Below are positions 43,037 through 52,702 of a DNA stretch of 64,000 nucleotides, in pieces. The notes beneath the pieces were generated by a model. The model saw only the letters and a program-made list of their open reading frames with translations, was not told the DNA's origin and made no database searches. This DNA comes from Planctomycetaceae bacterium (lineage in GTDB: Bacteria > Planctomycetota > Planctomycetia > Pirellulales > Pirellulaceae): assembly GCA_002709045.1 (NCBI GenBank), contig PAPJ01000036.1, positions 1 to 64,000 on the forward strand. The letters are read 5' to 3'. Position numbers and translations under genes: made by a program. The number at the start of each line of letters is the position of its first letter. The stretch's first letter is position 1.

Positions 43037-44500
43037 ATGAATACTGATAACAAGCACAACGAAACCGATTCAGTCCAGCCAGACGTAATGCTTGGACGAA
43101 ATGCCAGCCTGATCGCCGTATTGGTTCTCACCCTACTGGCGGTCGCCGCGGTATCTCTGATCGATAAACGTACGCAGGGCATCAATGTTGGTACGATTGA
43201 AAACCTGACTGCCGAAGATCACTTCCGTCAGGCAATTCGTGCTATCCACAATCGACATACGCCCGATGTGATCATGCACCGTAACGCTCTGGAGCAACTT
43301 GATGGATCCGCTGAGCAAGTCAAACTCCTTCATGCATTTACTCAGGCCATGGCGGACGATGTGCCGTCGGCGGCCGAGTCAATTAAGGAACTAAAAGACT
43401 CTACCGATGAAACCATCGCCACCTATATCTATTACATCGCTGGAGAAATGGCCTTTCGCCAAAAAAACTACGCCGTTGCGATCAACTACCTCCGCAGAGC
43501 CATTACCCTTGGCGACAATCTGGATCCACCCTGCCTGCCCGCTTACCAATTGATGGTGTCTTTACACTATGATCAGGGTAATATGCAACATGCGATGGAG
43601 GCGGCCACACGAGTCACTGAGATCGACCCTGAGAACGCACAAATTTACCGATTCATGGGTATGATTCAACAGGATTACGAGCAATGGGAAGATGCTAAAA
43701 CCGCATATCGAACTTGCCTGGATAAAGATCCTTTTGCCGACTACCGTGATGACGTACTTATCGGTTTAGGACAAATCAGCCTCAAGCTACGAGAATACTC
43801 GGATGCGAAAAACTATCTGCAGCAAGTTATTGAGACTCCGCAGGTGCTGGCTTTGCGAGCGGAAAGTGAATTCAACCTTGGCAATTTTAGCGTCGCTCTC
43901 AACCAACTTGACGAGGCGCTTGAAGCCAATCCGCAACAGCGTGATGCCATCTTGCTAACTGGTACAATTCAGGTGCAGGACAAGAAATATAACGACGCGA
44001 TTGCGATCTTACTTGAAGGTCTTGAATACCATCCTCAGGATGACCAGTTTATGTACAAGCTAGCGGAGGCTTATCGTGGTGTTGGAGATACTGCTAACGC
44101 CGAAAAGTATATTGCCATGTCCGATCAACTGCGGCAAAAACGCGAACGCTTTTCTGAGCTAAATACAGATGCCATTGCTGAGCCAACGAATATCGCAATG
44201 AGACTCGAACTGGGAGAACTGGCTGAAGAAATTGGAAGACCTGAATTAGCCGTTGCTTGGTATCAGGCTGTATTGCAACTCGAACCAATGCACGAACAAG
44301 CAACCAAGAACCTGAATCGTATTCTCATCGAACAATCCGGCGGTGCAGTACCTAAAGAAGAAACTCAGGTACCTCTTGCTCCTCCAACTCCCGTACTACC
44401 GAACAACGGCGGAAATTCGCAAGCTGAATCAGCACTTCCCGTACCCGCCACTCCTGAAAATGTACCCGTACTGCCAAAAAAAGAAATTAACGATCAGTAA
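43037..44500 (+). CDS. second membrane-anchored TPR-repeat protein
   Basis: This 487-aa protein is organised like the first TPR protein: short polar N-terminus, one membrane segment (about residues 25-45, LIAVLVLTLLAVAAVSLI), then TPR repeats. Repeats such as NAQIYRFMGMIQQDYEQWEDAKTAY and YNDAIAILLEGLEYHPQDDQFMYKLAEAY are clear. The C-terminal 60 residues are Pro/Ala-rich and may be unstructured. Overall similarity to the first TPR gene (membrane anchor, length, position beside a VCBS protein) suggests duplication of the TPR-VCBS unit. It starts 28 bases after the ASPIC/UnbV gene. Confidence 0.85.
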   Translation: MNTDNKHNETDSVQPDVMLGRNASLIAVLVLTLLAVAAVSLIDKRTQGINVGTIENLTAEDHFRQAIRAIHNRHTPDVIMHRNALEQLDGSAEQVKLLHAFTQAMADDVPSAAESIKELKDSTDETIATYIYYIAGEMAFRQKNYAVAINYLRRAITLGDNLDPPCLPAYQLMVSLHYDQGNMQHAMEAATRVTEIDPENAQIYRFMGMIQQDYEQWEDAKTAYRTCLDKDPFADYRDDVLIGLGQISLKLREYSDAKNYLQQVIETPQVLALRAESEFNLGNFSVALNQLDEALEANPQQRDAILLTGTIQVQDKKYNDAIAILLEGLEYHPQDDQFMYKLAEAYRGVGDTANAEKYIAMSDQLRQKRERFSELNTDAIAEPTNIAMRLELGELAEEIGRPELAVAWYQAVLQLEPMHEQATKNLNRILIEQSGGAVPKEETQVPLAPPTPVLPNNGGNSQAESALPVPATPENVPVLPKKEINDQ

Positions 44501-44536
44501 GCAAATAATTCAACCAAACCGTAATGCAAATCTATC

Positions 44537-45364
44537 ATGAACCAGATACCAGAAACTCCCGAAGAAAACGAAGAACTCCTCGAAGATAACGTCGAACAGG
44601 TAGAGGACAACAGCAATTCCGTTGAGGATGTTAGCAACGATGATCTCGATGGAAAGAAGCTTAATCCGCTATTTTCAGACGAAGCTGAAGACGATGATTA
44701 CGACTACGAAGATCTGGACGACGAAGAATCCCGAGCCGTATGGTATTTTGCAGCGTTCTTTATCATCGTCATTGTCACCGGTGTAATCATTCTGGCTGCA
44801 ACTGTGGCGCAGGATAGCGAAAAAATAAAAATTCGAATTCCAAAGGGAGTTGGGCCGTCGGTAATTAATGGGAAACGAGCACCAGGTGATACACCTATGC
44901 TGCTTCCGGGACTAATCTCTCCGGTGATGCATGACGCCGACAAAGCAAATCTGAGTGAAGCGGAGCGAGTAATTGGAATTACCGTCGGCGATAAATACCG
45001 TGCATATCTTGCTAATGCCTTCACTGCGTTAGGCTCTAAAGTCGTAAACGATCTGGTCGATGATATCCCTGTTTCAATTACATATTGCGATATCCATGAA
45101 CGGGCACGCGTGTTTACATCCAGCGAAAGAGGTAAGGCCCTCAATATGGGACTCGGAGGATGGCTTAAACAGGAAATGTTCTTCTACTACAATGGGGAAG
45201 AATTTCAGCACTCTGCAGAAAAAACGCCTATTCCTGATTATCCATACATCGTGACAACCTGGGGCGAATGGAAGCAGGCACATCCAAACACTCAGGTTTA
45301 CATGGGCGGCGGGACGATACCCAAAGAAAATACGTCTGTCGAAAAGGTTCTTACCAACGAATAG
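44537..45364 (+). CDS. DUF3179-like membrane-anchored protein
   Basis: This 275-aa protein has a very acidic cytoplasmic N-terminus (about 65 residues), one membrane segment (about 70-92, VWYFAAFFIIVIVTGVIILA) and a periplasmic domain. The domain resembles DUF3179: GDKYRAYLANAFTALGSKVVND, VSITYCDIHERARVFTSS, LGLGGWL-like NMGLGGWLKQ, then MFFYYNGEEF. The usual DUF3179 TYCPLCGT motif is reduced to TYCDIHERA. The function of DUF3179 is unknown. It is the last gene of the module and is followed by 85 bases before the next gene, with no good terminator. Confidence 0.72.
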   Translation: MNQIPETPEENEELLEDNVEQVEDNSNSVEDVSNDDLDGKKLNPLFSDEAEDDDYDYEDLDDEESRAVWYFAAFFIIVIVTGVIILAATVAQDSEKIKIRIPKGVGPSVINGKRAPGDTPMLLPGLISPVMHDADKANLSEAERVIGITVGDKYRAYLANAFTALGSKVVNDLVDDIPVSITYCDIHERARVFTSSERGKALNMGLGGWLKQEMFFYYNGEEFQHSAEKTPIPDYPYIVTTWGEWKQAHPNTQVYMGGGTIPKENTSVEKVLTNE

Positions 45365-45449
45365 GGGGGCGATGTCAATATTCTGGCATGACTCTTTCTT
45401 ATTGCTGTAAAATAAGTTATCAGATTTTATACTTGTCCATCGGTTGGTC

Positions 45450-47894
45450 ATGCGCAATAGCCTAACATTACCTATATTCTTAACATCAATACTGACATTG
45501 ATGCTCAGTAATGGGTTCCTGTTCGCCCAATCCGAGTCTCCCGATCAGATAAAATTCTTCGAAGAGAAGATACGCCCTCTGTTGGCTCGTCACTGTTATG
45601 AATGTCATGGTAGTAAAGCACAAAAAAGCGGCTTACGCACCGACTCCATTGAAGCTCTGCTGCAAGGTGGGGATTCTGGACAAGCTCTGATCCCCGGGAA
45701 TCCTGAAGATAGTTTGCTGATCGCAGCCGTTAATTACGATGGTTTCGAAATGCCTCCCAAAGGAAAACTATCCACGACGGAAATTGAACTCCTTTCTATC
45801 TGGGTCAAATCGGGCGCGCATTGGCCTAAAACCGATGTTTCACGGGCTCAGAACCGAAATTTAAAATTTACCAACGAAGAAAGGAATTTCTGGGCATTTC
45901 GGCCGATTCAGGCTCCTCGCGTGCCCCACTCAGATTCTGAGTGGGCAACCAATGCCATTGATAAATTCGTACTCAAAAAACTGAAGACACATCAGCTTAG
46001 CCCGGCACCTATCGCTGCTCCTGAAAAGTTATTACGACGTATCTATTTCGACATCACAGGTCTGGCACCACCTACCGATGTCGTGACTGCCTTTCTGAAC
46101 AACCCCAGTCAAGAGCACTATTATTCCATCGTAAATTCGCTACTCGATAGTCCTCAGTACGGGGAACGCTGGGCAAGATTCTGGTTAGATCTTGTTCGTT
46201 ATGCCGAATCCGATGGCTACAACAGTGACTCCTACCGCAGTGGAGCTTGGCACTACCGCGACTTTGTGATTAAGTCCTTTCAAAATGACAAGCCTTATAA
46301 CCAGTTTATCAAAGAGCAGATCGCCGGTGATGAAATTGACCCGACAAATCTTGAGGCTCAGATTGCGACGGGCTACCTTCGCCACTGGATATACGAATAC
46401 AACCAACGTGATGCGAAATCACAGTGGTCCATCATTCTTAACGACATTACTGACGTTACCGGCGATACCTTCCTGGGGATGGGAATGAGTTGTGCTCGCT
46501 GCCATGACCATAAATTTGATCCGATTCTACAAGAAGACTATTTCCGGCTGCAGGCATTCTTCTCGCCATTGTTGCCGATCAATCAAGTCATAAATGCGTC
46601 AGAAGAAAAAGTATCCGAATATCAGCAGAAGTTGTTGGTATGGGAAAATACAACAAAGCATATCCGATTACAAATTGATGAAATGCAAGCTGTGCAAAAG
46701 CGGTTGACGCGAGAAGATCAATATTCCAAATTCCCGCTGGACGTGCGACCGTTTCTTTTTAAAACGCATACAGAACGTTCATCCTATGAAAAACAACTGG
46801 CATATCTTGCCGACCTGCAAGTGGATGATATGATTACCAAGATCAAATGGGATGATCACTTCAAAGATGAACAGAAAACAAAATGGGACGAACTATCGGC
46901 CAAACTGAAGGAATTTGATGCGCTCAAGCCACTTCCGCTGGAACGCCTGCCTACTGTGACGGACATTAGTGCGACTCCGCCGGAAACATTTATTCAGGAC
47001 TCAAATCAAACGGTTGAACCTGGCATTCTGAGTATCATTGACCCGCAAGACACTCCTATTGAAAAGAATGCGGATCGTTCCACGACCGGCCGCCGAACAG
47101 CTCTGGCCGACTGGCTGGCAAGCAAAGATAATCCTCTCACCAGCCGCGTCATGGTCAACCGAATTTGGCAACACTACTTTGGTCATGGAATTGTCGCTAC
47201 GCCAAGTGATTTTGGTATCCTCGGATCAAGGCCGACTCATCCGCAACTGCTTGATTATTTAGCCTCTGAATTTACTGCCAATGGATGGAGTCTAAAACAT
47301 ATCCACCGTCTCATTCTGCACTCAAGCACTTACCGGCAATCCGCCATTAGTCTACTTGCCGAGAAAGCGCGGGAAATCGATTCTGAAAACTCATTACTAT
47401 GGCGTGCAAACGTTCGTCGACTGGACGCTGAACAAATCCGTGACAATTTATTAGCCGCATCCGGCGAACTAAAGCGGGAATCATTCGGCCCGCCAGTAGA
47501 CCAGGCCATACCTCGCCGTTCTATTTACCTGAAGGTCATTCGAAATCAACCAAATGAACTATTAATGGCTTTTGACGGTACCGACAATATTCTCAGTTTG
47601 CCGGAACGGATGACGACTACGACGCCAAATCAGGCACTACTGATTTTGAATAATGGCTGGATTATTGAACGAGCAAAAAAAGTGGCGGCGAATACGATTC
47701 CTGCCGACGTTAACGCTGCGTCTGTAGATACATCCGTATCCCGGTTATACCTGCGGCTGTTCGGACGCCCGGCCCGTGAAGATGAACTGTCAACAGCCCG
47801 AAAATTTATTGTGCAAGCTGCTGATCTCAAGACTCAATGGGAAGACTATTGTCACGTACTGCTTTGCTCAAACGAATTCTTCTACCTCGACTGA
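45450..47894 (+). CDS. planctomycete cytochrome c / DUF1549 / DUF1553 (PSD1-type) secreted protein, second copy
   Basis: The ATG at 45450 gives 814 aa with a Sec signal peptide ending FLFAQ (a TTG 6 bases upstream is the other possibility). Domains in order: cytochrome c-type with CYECHGSKAQKSGLR and MPPKGKLS; DUF1549 with WARFWLDLVRYAESDGYNSD and CARCHDHKFDPI; then DUF1553 with NRIWQHYFGHGIVATPSDFG and LRRPAREDEL-type ending. It lacks the long beta-sandwich insertion of the copy at 27143. The DUF1501 gene follows after 46 bases. Together they are the typical planctomycete pair, here in the same order as the other pair but on the opposite strand. Confidence 0.93.
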   Translation: MRNSLTLPIFLTSILTLMLSNGFLFAQSESPDQIKFFEEKIRPLLARHCYECHGSKAQKSGLRTDSIEALLQGGDSGQALIPGNPEDSLLIAAVNYDGFEMPPKGKLSTTEIELLSIWVKSGAHWPKTDVSRAQNRNLKFTNEERNFWAFRPIQAPRVPHSDSEWATNAIDKFVLKKLKTHQLSPAPIAAPEKLLRRIYFDITGLAPPTDVVTAFLNNPSQEHYYSIVNSLLDSPQYGERWARFWLDLVRYAESDGYNSDSYRSGAWHYRDFVIKSFQNDKPYNQFIKEQIAGDEIDPTNLEAQIATGYLRHWIYEYNQRDAKSQWSIILNDITDVTGDTFLGMGMSCARCHDHKFDPILQEDYFRLQAFFSPLLPINQVINASEEKVSEYQQKLLVWENTTKHIRLQIDEMQAVQKRLTREDQYSKFPLDVRPFLFKTHTERSSYEKQLAYLADLQVDDMITKIKWDDHFKDEQKTKWDELSAKLKEFDALKPLPLERLPTVTDISATPPETFIQDSNQTVEPGILSIIDPQDTPIEKNADRSTTGRRTALADWLASKDNPLTSRVMVNRIWQHYFGHGIVATPSDFGILGSRPTHPQLLDYLASEFTANGWSLKHIHRLILHSSTYRQSAISLLAEKAREIDSENSLLWRANVRRLDAEQIRDNLLAASGELKRESFGPPVDQAIPRRSIYLKVIRNQPNELLMAFDGTDNILSLPERMTTTTPNQALLILNNGWIIERAKKVAANTIPADVNAASVDTSVSRLYLRLFGRPAREDELSTARKFIVQAADLKTQWEDYCHVLLCSNEFFYLD

Positions 47895-47940
47895 CCGAAT
47901 ACAATCGCAAACTAATTAAATCCAAAGCTATAATATCAGC

Positions 47941-49335
47941 ATGATCAAGAACGAATTTCAAACACGCCGGGAAATGCTCTCCAAATTCGGAGCTGGTTTT
48001 GGATCCATCGCTTTGTCCGGTCTGCTTCAAAACGAACGTCTCAAAGCAGGCCAGAAAGCCCATCGCGTTCCGACCGCTAAAAATATAATCTTCCTGTTTA
48101 TGGAAGGTGGTCCGAGTGCGATGGATTTATTCGATCCTAAACCCAAATTGCGTGAACTGGCCGGGCAACCACTCCCTGATTCATTCGGTCCGATCATCAC
48201 ACCCATGGGCGAATACAATGCTCCGCTGCTAGCGGATAAACGCAAGTGGAAACAACACGGTGAAGCCGGAACCTGGGTTTCGGACTGGTTACCAAACATC
48301 GCGACCTGTGTCGATGATATCGCTGTAATTCGATCATTACATGGAAATGGGCTGAATCATTCTAACGGTGTCTGTCAGATGAATACGTGCTCGATTCGTG
48401 GCGGACGCCCTTCGCTGGGCAGTTGGGTCAGTTACGGTCTGGGAACAGAGAATAGCAACCTGCCAGGTTTTGTTGTTATCGAAGATGTTCCTAACAAAGT
48501 CTTCAATAAATCCCGCAACTGGAGTGCCGGGTTTATGCCAGCAGTCTATCAGGGAACTGCGTTATACAACACCAACCCACCAATAAGGAATCTAGCACCT
48601 CCAACTGGTGTCAGTTCCACAAGACAACAGGAAAAACTTAAATTACTAACGGCTGTGAATAAACAGCATGCAGGCAAGCTCAGCAAAGAACAATCCGAAT
48701 TGGAAGCACGCATTGAAAGCTTTGAACTTGCTTATCGGATGCAGCAAGCAGCTCCCAATGCCGTTGATCTCGCCTCCGAGACAGATGAAACAAAAAAACT
48801 TTATGGAATGGATAGTGAAGACACGCAGGCATTCGGGAAAAACTGCTTGCTGGCTCGTCGGCTGGTTGAACGAGGAGTGCGATTCGTCCAGCTATACCAT
48901 GGTTGTGGTAGCAAGTGGGATGCCCATACAAATATTGAATCCAATCACACAAAAAACTGTAAAGCCAGTGATAAACCTGTTGCCGGTCTTATCAAAGACT
49001 TAAAGCGACGTGGCCTGCTTGATGAAACCCTTGTTATTTGGGGCGGGGAGTTTGGCCGTACACCAATGAGCGAAAAAGGGACCGGTCGTGATCACAATGC
49101 CTATGGATTTACGATGTTTATGGCCGGCGGAGGTGTAAAAGGTGGGCAAGTTATCGGGTCAACCGATGAAGTCGGTTTACATGCGGTAGAAGACCGAATG
49201 CACATCAAAGATCTTCATACTACCATTCTCTACCTGCTGGGGATCGACAATATGGAATTGGTATATCACCATCAAGGACGACCTGAACGGCCAACACTTA
49301 ATGAAGGCTCCCCAATGCTTAAACTACTAGGTTAA
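47941..49335 (+). CDS. DUF1501 protein, second copy
   Basis: This 464-aa partner of the preceding gene begins MIKNEFQTRREMLSKFGAGFGSIALSGLL. The RR-containing segment is a weak twin-arginine-type signal. Family landmarks are IIFLFMEGGPSAMDLFDPKP, GRPSLGSWVSYGLG, GFMPAVYQGTAL, LLARRLVERGVRFV and GEFGRTPMSEK. GRDHNAYGFTMF, then GGVKGGQVIGSTDE and LHTTILYLLGID close the fold. It resembles the copy at 25634. The 25 bases to the next gene suggest continued transcription into the GNAT gene. Confidence 0.92.
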   Translation: MIKNEFQTRREMLSKFGAGFGSIALSGLLQNERLKAGQKAHRVPTAKNIIFLFMEGGPSAMDLFDPKPKLRELAGQPLPDSFGPIITPMGEYNAPLLADKRKWKQHGEAGTWVSDWLPNIATCVDDIAVIRSLHGNGLNHSNGVCQMNTCSIRGGRPSLGSWVSYGLGTENSNLPGFVVIEDVPNKVFNKSRNWSAGFMPAVYQGTALYNTNPPIRNLAPPTGVSSTRQQEKLKLLTAVNKQHAGKLSKEQSELEARIESFELAYRMQQAAPNAVDLASETDETKKLYGMDSEDTQAFGKNCLLARRLVERGVRFVQLYHGCGSKWDAHTNIESNHTKNCKASDKPVAGLIKDLKRRGLLDETLVIWGGEFGRTPMSEKGTGRDHNAYGFTMFMAGGGVKGGQVIGSTDEVGLHAVEDRMHIKDLHTTILYLLGIDNMELVYHHQGRPERPTLNEGSPMLKLLG

Positions 49336-49360
49336 CCATTCAATATAGTTTGCTACATCC

Positions 49361-49876
49361 ATGCCATTTTCTGACTTTCCGGAATTGTCTTTCCATCCGG
49401 CTCTCAATACAGATCAGGATCAAATCGTCAAGCTAATTGATAAATGCTATCAGGAATATGGCGACCGAGTCATACTTCAGGGCGATGATAGCGATCTCTT
49501 GGATATCGAGAGAAATTACCGCAAACTTAATGGGGAATTCATCGTCGTTCGAAATGAAAACAAGACTATTATCGGCACACACGCTGTTGTCCCAGTTGAT
49601 CAGGAATCAGGACTCTGCACATTCCGCCGACTCTACTTAGACACTGAACTTCGGGGCACTGGCCTTGGGAAATCCTTAATGATGTGGGCCATCGACTGGG
49701 CACGCAAAGCAGGTTTCCGCCGAGTGGAATTCTGGTCAGATACACGATTTACTCGAGCACATACTTTCTTCAGCAAATTAGGGTTCCAGACAACCGGTGA
49801 AAAACGTGATATGGACGACGGAATCCAGCCATATAGTGAATTTTTCTTTTGGCTGGATATAACGCCAAACAACTAA
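49361..49876 (+). CDS. GNAT-family acetyltransferase
   Basis: The 171-aa protein has the GNAT core. FHPALNTDQDQIVKLIDKCYQEY comes at the N-terminus, FIVVRNENKTIIGTHAVVPV in the centre, and the acetyl-CoA loop is DTELRGTGLGKSLMMWAIDWA (R-G-x-G-x-G/S). The end is SDTRFTRAHTFFSKLGFQ. The substrate cannot be inferred. It follows the DUF1501 gene by 25 bases and precedes the M16 peptidase by 90 bases. Confidence 0.85.
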   Translation: MPFSDFPELSFHPALNTDQDQIVKLIDKCYQEYGDRVILQGDDSDLLDIERNYRKLNGEFIVVRNENKTIIGTHAVVPVDQESGLCTFRRLYLDTELRGTGLGKSLMMWAIDWARKAGFRRVEFWSDTRFTRAHTFFSKLGFQTTGEKRDMDDGIQPYSEFFFWLDITPNN

Positions 49877-49966
49877 CTACTCTCTCACTATGGCTTTCCA
49901 ATATATTACAATTCACTTGAATATTATTACAAATACTCTCCTCTTACAAAGGTCTAAATCTTAAAG

Positions 49967-52684
49967 ATGAACCGAGTCATTAAACCTGCTGGATCCACTG
50001 CACTGATACTAATGCTAATTACAGTGTCCTTCGTCAAAGCTGAGATCAAAGAACTTGTAAGTATTGAAGGTATTACTTCTTACCGAATGGATAATGGTCT
50101 TCAAATCCTCCTTTATCCAGATGACTCAGCCTCTACGGTTACTGTAAACATGACTGTCTTTGTTGGTTCACGACACGAGGGTTACGGTGAAGCGGGAATG
50201 GCTCATCTACTTGAACATATGCTGTTTAAGGGAACACCGACTTTTGACAATATTCCGGCATTACTTAATGAAAAAGGAGCTCGTTTTAACGGAACAACAT
50301 GGCTGGATCGAACCAATTACTACGAGACATTACCAGCGGGAGATGAAAACCTAAAACTGGCTATCCATCTGGAATCCGACCGCATGATAAACAGTTACAT
50401 CAAGGGTGAAGACCTGCAGTCTGAATTCTCGGTCGTGCGAAGTGAGTTTGAACGGGGCGAGAACAGTCCCAGTCGCGTCCTCATGCAACGCATGCAATCT
50501 GCCGCCTTTGACTGGCATAACTATGGTAAGTCGACGATTGGCAATAAAAGCGATATCGAATTGGTACCACTACCAAGTTTGCGGGCGTTCTACAAAAAAT
50601 ACTATCAGCCGGACAACACGATGGTAGTGGTTGCCGGTCGATTCGACAAAGAAAAAGCGCTCGGTTATCTCGACGAGTACTTTGGGAAAATTCCGGTACC
50701 GGAACGCAAACTCGAACAGACTTACACTATCGAGCCTCCACAGGACGGGGAACGCATCGTCAACCTGCGCCGAGTTGGTGATGTGGGAATGGCCGGTGTG
50801 TTGTATCACGTACCCGCCTCAGCTCATCCGGATTTTGCTGCTGTCGATGTTCTAAGCTATATCCTAGCAACCGAACCGGCGGGACGACTGTATAAAGCAC
50901 TCGTCGAAACCAAAGTGGCCTCTAATATCGTAGGCGGAACATATGCTCTGCATGACCCAGGCATCATGTTGTTCTACAGCCAGGCCACCGAAAAAGAAAA
51001 CATCGCCAAAGTACGCGATATCATTCTTTCAGAAATAGAAAAAATCGTCACTGATGGTGTGAGTGAAGATGAAGTAAAACGCGTCATTCAACAACTTACC
51101 AAACAACGTGAACAATCACTTAATAACACCAGCCGGATAGCAATCGATCTAAGTGATTGGGCCGCTCAGGGTGACTGGCGTCTATTCTTCCTTTATCGGG
51201 ATCGTTTTGAGAAGGTAACTCCCGAAGACGTTCAGCGAGTGGCAGCCCTGTATACCCGAGCTGAAAACCGGACGATCGGTATGTTTATCCCAACCGATAA
51301 ACCGAGCTATGTAACCATCCCCGACACCAGTAATATCGAAGCTATGGTTGAGGGATATAAAGGCCGTGAAGCTGTAGCGCAGGGTGAAAAGTTCGAGGCC
51401 ACGCTGGACAATATCGAAAAACGTACGAGCCTAACAACACTTGAATCGGGTGTTCAGGCAGCCTTACTTCCTAAAAGAAGCCGAGGGGAACAAGTTGTTC
51501 TCAACCTAAGTTTGAACTTTGGAACGCTTGAAAGTCTTAAAGGAAATGATGTGGCGGCTGGCTATATAGGCCCGCTGATGCTCCGTGGAACCAAAAACAA
51601 AACCCATCAGCAGATTCAGGACGAATTGGACGCCCTAGGAGCGACATTGAGTATCACTAGTTCGGCCGGATCGCTGGACTTCTCAATTCTTGCCAAACGC
51701 AAAACACTTCCACAAGTTTTGATGCTGACAAAAGAGATCATCGAAAATCCGTCGTTCCCTGAAGAAGAACTGCAGGTCATGCTACAACAGCGGATTACTT
51801 CTTTAGAAGCCTCGAAAAGTGAACCGCAGTCGCTGGCAATGAATCTGCTGGCTCGAAAGCTTACCCCTTATCCGGTAGATGATATTCGAGCTACCTTACC
51901 TGTAGAAGGTCAGATTGAACAACTCAAAAGCGTAACGCTTGAGGATATTGTCCGGCTATTCAAGCAACAGGTCGGGAACCAATCTGGTGAACTGGTAGCG
52001 GTTGGAGACTTCGATATTGAAGCGGTGAATCCGTTAATTCAGGACGCTGTAAAGACACTTAGTTCGGATGTAACCTATCAGCGTATCGGTAGTACTCCGT
52101 TTTTGGATGTCAAAGGTGGGCATGAAACCATTGTCACGCCAGACAAGAAGAATGCCTTTTACATTTCGGCACACCAGATTCCTGTCGGACGCCTGCATCC
52201 CGATTACCCGGCATTGCTTATCGGAAACCATATTCTTGGTGGTGGATCGCTTTCATCACGACTGGCTGATCGCGTTCGTCAACAGGAAGGGCTGTCCTAC
52301 ACCGTTGGTTCAATGTACCGCACCTATGCCAAGGAAGGCCATGGGCGAGTAATGATCTATGCCATTTCCAATCCCGACAACTCGGACAAAGTGGTCAGTG
52401 TTATCAATGAAGAAATTAACAAACTGATTAAAGACGGAGTGACTGAACAAGAAGTTAGTAAAGCTGTTGAATCAAACCTGCAAAGTAGTGCAGTTTCCCG
52501 TTCAACTGACGGTGGGATCGCTGGTATGCTGGGATCATTACTAGCACAGGATCGTGACGTTCAGTCAACCAAAGATCTTGAAGATCAAATGATGAAACTC
52601 ACGCCGGATCAGGTTAACGCAGCCATCCGCAAATACCTAAAACCTGAAAAACTTATTATCGTTACAGCCGGCGACTTCAAATAA
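49967..52684 (+). CDS. secreted M16-family zinc metallopeptidase, double-domain
   Basis: This 905-aa protein has a Sec signal peptide (about residues 1-26, ending VKA). The first M16 domain carries the inverted zinc motif HLLEH (in MAHLLEHMLFKGT) and a downstream Glu in SEFERGENSP, so it is probably active. The second half repeats the fold: SLNFGTLESLKGNDVAAG, then HQIPVGRLHPDYPALLIGNHILGGGSLSSRLADRVRQQEGLSYTVGS is the non-catalytic domain. Such pitrilysin-like peptidases degrade small peptides in the periplasm. It ends 19 bases from the convergent ThDP enzyme gene. Confidence 0.93.
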   Translation: MNRVIKPAGSTALILMLITVSFVKAEIKELVSIEGITSYRMDNGLQILLYPDDSASTVTVNMTVFVGSRHEGYGEAGMAHLLEHMLFKGTPTFDNIPALLNEKGARFNGTTWLDRTNYYETLPAGDENLKLAIHLESDRMINSYIKGEDLQSEFSVVRSEFERGENSPSRVLMQRMQSAAFDWHNYGKSTIGNKSDIELVPLPSLRAFYKKYYQPDNTMVVVAGRFDKEKALGYLDEYFGKIPVPERKLEQTYTIEPPQDGERIVNLRRVGDVGMAGVLYHVPASAHPDFAAVDVLSYILATEPAGRLYKALVETKVASNIVGGTYALHDPGIMLFYSQATEKENIAKVRDIILSEIEKIVTDGVSEDEVKRVIQQLTKQREQSLNNTSRIAIDLSDWAAQGDWRLFFLYRDRFEKVTPEDVQRVAALYTRAENRTIGMFIPTDKPSYVTIPDTSNIEAMVEGYKGREAVAQGEKFEATLDNIEKRTSLTTLESGVQAALLPKRSRGEQVVLNLSLNFGTLESLKGNDVAAGYIGPLMLRGTKNKTHQQIQDELDALGATLSITSSAGSLDFSILAKRKTLPQVLMLTKEIIENPSFPEEELQVMLQQRITSLEASKSEPQSLAMNLLARKLTPYPVDDIRATLPVEGQIEQLKSVTLEDIVRLFKQQVGNQSGELVAVGDFDIEAVNPLIQDAVKTLSSDVTYQRIGSTPFLDVKGGHETIVTPDKKNAFYISAHQIPVGRLHPDYPALLIGNHILGGGSLSSRLADRVRQQEGLSYTVGSMYRTYAKEGHGRVMIYAISNPDNSDKVVSVINEEINKLIKDGVTEQEVSKAVESNLQSSAVSRSTDGGIAGMLGSLLAQDRDVQSTKDLEDQMMKLTPDQVNAAIRKYLKPEKLIIVTAGDFK

Positions 52685-52702
52685 GAGATGTCACTATTGC
52701 GA

